Source of the DNA: Bacteroidales bacterium UBA2295
GTDB taxonomy: Bacteria; Bacteroidota; Bacteroidia; Bacteroidales; Tenuifilaceae
Assembly: GCA_002345825.1 (NCBI GenBank)
Contig: DDWD01000179.1
Coordinates: 1 to 18,059, forward strand
DNA length: 18,059 nt
Direction: 5' to 3'
A program made the position numbers and the translations under genes. Every line of letters begins with the position of its first letter. Position 1 is the first letter of the stretch. The notes beneath the pieces were generated by a model. That model was not told the origin of the DNA, did no database searches, and saw only the letters and a program-made list of their open reading frames with translations. Shown here in pieces: positions 16,702 to 18,059 of this stretch.

Positions 16702-17079
16702 ATGAAGAAAATAATTAATACAGACAAAGCGCCAAAAGCAGTAGGCCCTTACAGCCAAGCTGTTGAGGCAGGCGGACTGGTATTCATTTCTGGTCAAATC
16801 CCCGTAGTTCCTGAATTAGGAAAAATTATTGAGGGAGGTATTGCCGAGCAAACCGAACAGGTACTCAAAAATATGGGAGCCATCCTTGCCGAGGCAGGCC
16901 TAACATACGAAAACGTGGTGAAAACAACCTGCTTGCTTAGCGATATGGATAATTTTGTTCCAATGAACGAGGTATATGCCAAATTCTTTACCGAAAAGAT
17001 GCCTGCCCGAGCCGCTTACGGAGTGGTAAAACTCCCATTGGGTGTTCTTGTTGAGATTGAGGCTATTGCAGTTCGTTAA
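16702..17079 (+). CDS. ridA: RidA family enamine/imine deaminase
   Basis: This 125-residue protein matches RidA (YjgF/YER057c/UK114) in length and sequence throughout. Landmarks are 'GPYSQAV' (Y17), 'FISGQIPV', R103 in 'PARAAYGV' (the catalytic arginine that holds the substrate carboxylate) and E120 in 'VEIEAIA'. The family forms a trimer that hydrolyses reactive 2-aminoacrylate and other enamine/imine intermediates released by PLP enzymes such as threonine dehydratase, protecting the cell from damage. It starts 31 bp after lptD on the same strand and may be co-transcribed, though the function is unrelated. The sequence AACAAATTGTT directly abuts the ATG but looks like coincidence. It is followed by a terminator shared with rplI. 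Confidence 0.96.
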   Translation: MKKIINTDKAPKAVGPYSQAVEAGGLVFISGQIPVVPELGKIIEGGIAEQTEQVLKNMGAILAEAGLTYENVVKTTCLLSDMDNFVPMNEVYAKFFTEKMPARAAYGVVKLPLGVLVEIEAIAVR

Positions 17080-17100
17080 AAACTATTAGGAAAAATCGCA

Positions 17101-17133
17101 AAAAAAAGCCTCGAATTTCTTCGAGGCTTTTTT
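17101..17133. terminator. Bidirectional intrinsic terminator, ridA / rplI
   Basis: A perfect 11-bp stem, AAAGCCTCGAA (17105-17115) and TTCGAGGCTTT (17120-17130), with a 4-nt TTTC loop is flanked by A and T runs. It lies between the ridA stop (17079) and the rplI stop (17152) and should end both convergent transcripts. Confidence 0.93.
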
Positions 17134-17151
17134 ATATGTATGTTTCAGTAA

Positions 17152-17598
17152 TTACTCACCTACTACTTCAAATTCAAGGCTAACTTTCACCTCGCGGTGC
17201 AGCTTAATTTCGGCTGTATACGAACCAACCTCTTTAACCTGCTCTTCTTTGATATAGATATTCTTCCTATCAATATCAAATCCTTTTTCCTTAAGCGATT
17301 CGGCAATCTGAATGGTGTTAACCGATCCAAATATCTTACCAGTGGTGCTAGTTTTAGCGCCAATGGTTAGCTTCACACCTTCGAGTTTTTGAGCAATAGC
17401 CTCAGCATCAGCCTTAATCTTAGCTTCCTTGTGGGCTCTTTGCTTAATATTCTCGGCAAGTACTTTCTTTGCCGATACAGTTGCAGCAGTGGCTATTCCC
17501 TGAGGTATAAGGTAATTGCGGGCATAACCATTTTTCACTGTAACAATATCATCTTTGTGGCCTAAAGTGGCTACATCTTGTTTTAGTATAATTTCCAT
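17152..17598 (-). CDS. rplI: 50S ribosomal protein bL9
   Basis: This 148-residue protein is standard length for bL9. The N-terminal RNA-binding domain (about 1-50) has the family pattern 'ILKQDVATLGHKDDIVTVKNGYARNYLIPQGIA'. A long charged helix (about 52-75) links it to a C-terminal domain ending 'VKVSLEFEVVGE'. It binds 23S rRNA near the L1 stalk and helps reading-frame fidelity. It is the last gene of the rpsF-rpsR-rplI operon, 18 bp after rpsR, with AGGAG 9 bp before the ATG. Confidence 0.98.
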   Translation of the reverse strand: MEIILKQDVATLGHKDDIVTVKNGYARNYLIPQGIATAATVSAKKVLAENIKQRAHKEAKIKADAEAIAQKLEGVKLTIGAKTSTTGKIFGSVNTIQIAESLKEKGFDIDRKNIYIKEEQVKEVGSYTAEIKLHREVKVSLEFEVVGE

Positions 17599-17616
17599 CG
17601 CGTTGGTCTCCTGTGA

Positions 17617-17886
17617 TTATTTCAACAAATCGGTTACAAATGGCAACAAAGCCAAATGGCGTGCCCTTTTCACTGCGGTGGCAACTTTACGCTGATATTT
17701 AAGCGAGGTTCCGGTAAGGCGGCGAGGTAAAATACGGCCTTGCTCGTTAAGGAACTTCTTTAGAAATTCAGGATCTTTATAGTCAATGTACTTTATGCCA
17801 TTTTTCTTGAAACGGCAGTACTTCTTCTTTTTGATATCAACGGTTGGGGGTGTTAGATATCTGATTTCGCTCTGATTTTGTGCCAT
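17617..17886 (-). CDS. rpsR: 30S ribosomal protein bS18
   Basis: This 89-residue protein matches bS18 ('KKYCRFKKNGIKYIDYKDPEFLKKFLNEQGRILPRRLTGTSLKYQRKVATAVKRARHLALLPF'; only this core is diagnostic). bS18 sits with bS6 on the 30S platform, near the 3' end of 16S rRNA. The start lies 3 bp after the rpsF stop and is preceded by an unusually complete Shine-Dalgarno sequence, AAGGAGG, 8 bp before the ATG, inside the last codons of rpsF. Confidence 0.98.
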   Translation of the reverse strand: MAQNQSEIRYLTPPTVDIKKKKYCRFKKNGIKYIDYKDPEFLKKFLNEQGRILPRRLTGTSLKYQRKVATAVKRARHLALLPFVTDLLK

Positions 17887-17889
17887 GGA

Positions 17890-18059
17890 TTACGCCTCCT
17901 TCTTTTGTTGTTCAACCTTTGATCTCTTCTTCTGGGCATACTCAATAGAATGCTTATCCATACGGAAGGTTAAGAAACGAATTACGCGCTCGTCGCGACG
18001 ATACTGAACTTCTAACTTGTCGATCAGATCGCCTGGAGCCTTAAACTCGATGAGGTAGT
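17890..18059 (-). CDS. rpsF: 30S ribosomal protein bS6 (partial, C-terminal part)
   Basis: The frame enters from the right edge and stops at TAA (17892-17890), giving the last 55 or so residues, including 'LIEFKAPGDLIDKLEVQYRR', 'DERVIRFLTFRMDKHSIEYA' and a lysine-rich tail ending QQKKEA. This is the C-terminal half of bS6 in its conserved beta-alpha-beta pattern. bS6 pairs with bS18 on the 30S platform. The start lies outside the window. No ssb or priB gene sits between rpsF and rpsR, unlike many other phyla. Confidence 0.95.
   Translation of the reverse strand, partial: YLIEFKAPGDLIDKLEVQYRRDERVIRFLTFRMDKHSIEYAQKKRSKVEQQKKEA
17896..17902 (-). promoter_or_regulatory. Strong Shine-Dalgarno sequence of rpsR
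   Basis: On the minus strand AAGGAGG pairs with seven bases of the canonical 16S 3' tail and lies 8 bp upstream of the rpsR ATG. It overlaps the last KEA codons of rpsF. Most other starts in this window have no comparable match. Confidence 0.7.

Noticed and set aside
17956..17964. TTATCCATA, one mismatch to a DnaA box, within rpsF
   Set aside because: It is an isolated site within conserved coding sequence, with no cluster around it.
1..18059. Mobile elements, CRISPR, tRNA/rRNA, toxin-antitoxin or defence genes
   Set aside because: No transposase, integrase, spaced repeats, cloverleaf or defence motifs were seen on either strand; the genes are mostly core housekeeping and envelope functions.

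Overview
The window looks like a chromosomal segment of a member of the phylum Bacteroidota, probably the Bacteroidales/Marinilabiliales side. The evidence is a secreted protease ending in a type IX secretion (T9SS) type-A sorting domain, a Bacteroidota-style LptD, a propeller-type sensor next to a LytTR response regulator, leaders that mostly lack Shine-Dalgarno sequences, and moderately AT-rich DNA. No insertion sequence, phage gene, CRISPR array, tRNA or rRNA was seen. This is mostly core genome rather than an accessory island.

Layout. (1) 1-2315, minus strand: a LytTR response regulator followed after 3 bp by a propeller-domain sensor that runs off the left edge. (2) 2576-5797, plus strand, divergent from the regulator: a large secreted subtilisin-like protease with a duplicated Fn3-GEVED module and a T9SS sorting domain. 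(3) 5879-8642, minus strand: the M20 dipeptidase pepD followed by an outer-membrane porin-like barrel, probably one operon. (4) 9025-9849, plus strand: cysQ. (5) 9936-13916, minus strand: an N-acetylmuramoyl-L-alanine amidase and an mlaD-like MCE protein in one operon, then, after a 349-bp A-tract-rich gap, dnaA with a GTG start. (6) 13962-17079, plus strand: lptD and ridA. (7) 17152-18059, minus strand: the ribosomal genes rpsF (partial), rpsR and rplI.

The middle (11.7-16.7 kb) is an envelope-building cluster: peptidoglycan amidase, phospholipid-transport MCE protein and LPS-export barrel, with amidase and lptD diverging from only 45 bp. All three convergent gene pairs (protease/porin, cysQ/dnaA, ridA/rplI) are separated by one compact symmetric hairpin flanked by A- and T-runs, so each can terminate both strands.

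No wholly new multi-gene system is evident. The points most worth checking are: an LptD with exactly two cysteines placed to bridge its two domains; a long Shine-Dalgarno match in front of rpsR in a lineage that rarely uses them; a DnaA-box-like, A-tract-phased region upstream of dnaA; and a perfect 17-bp palindromic site just before cysQ.
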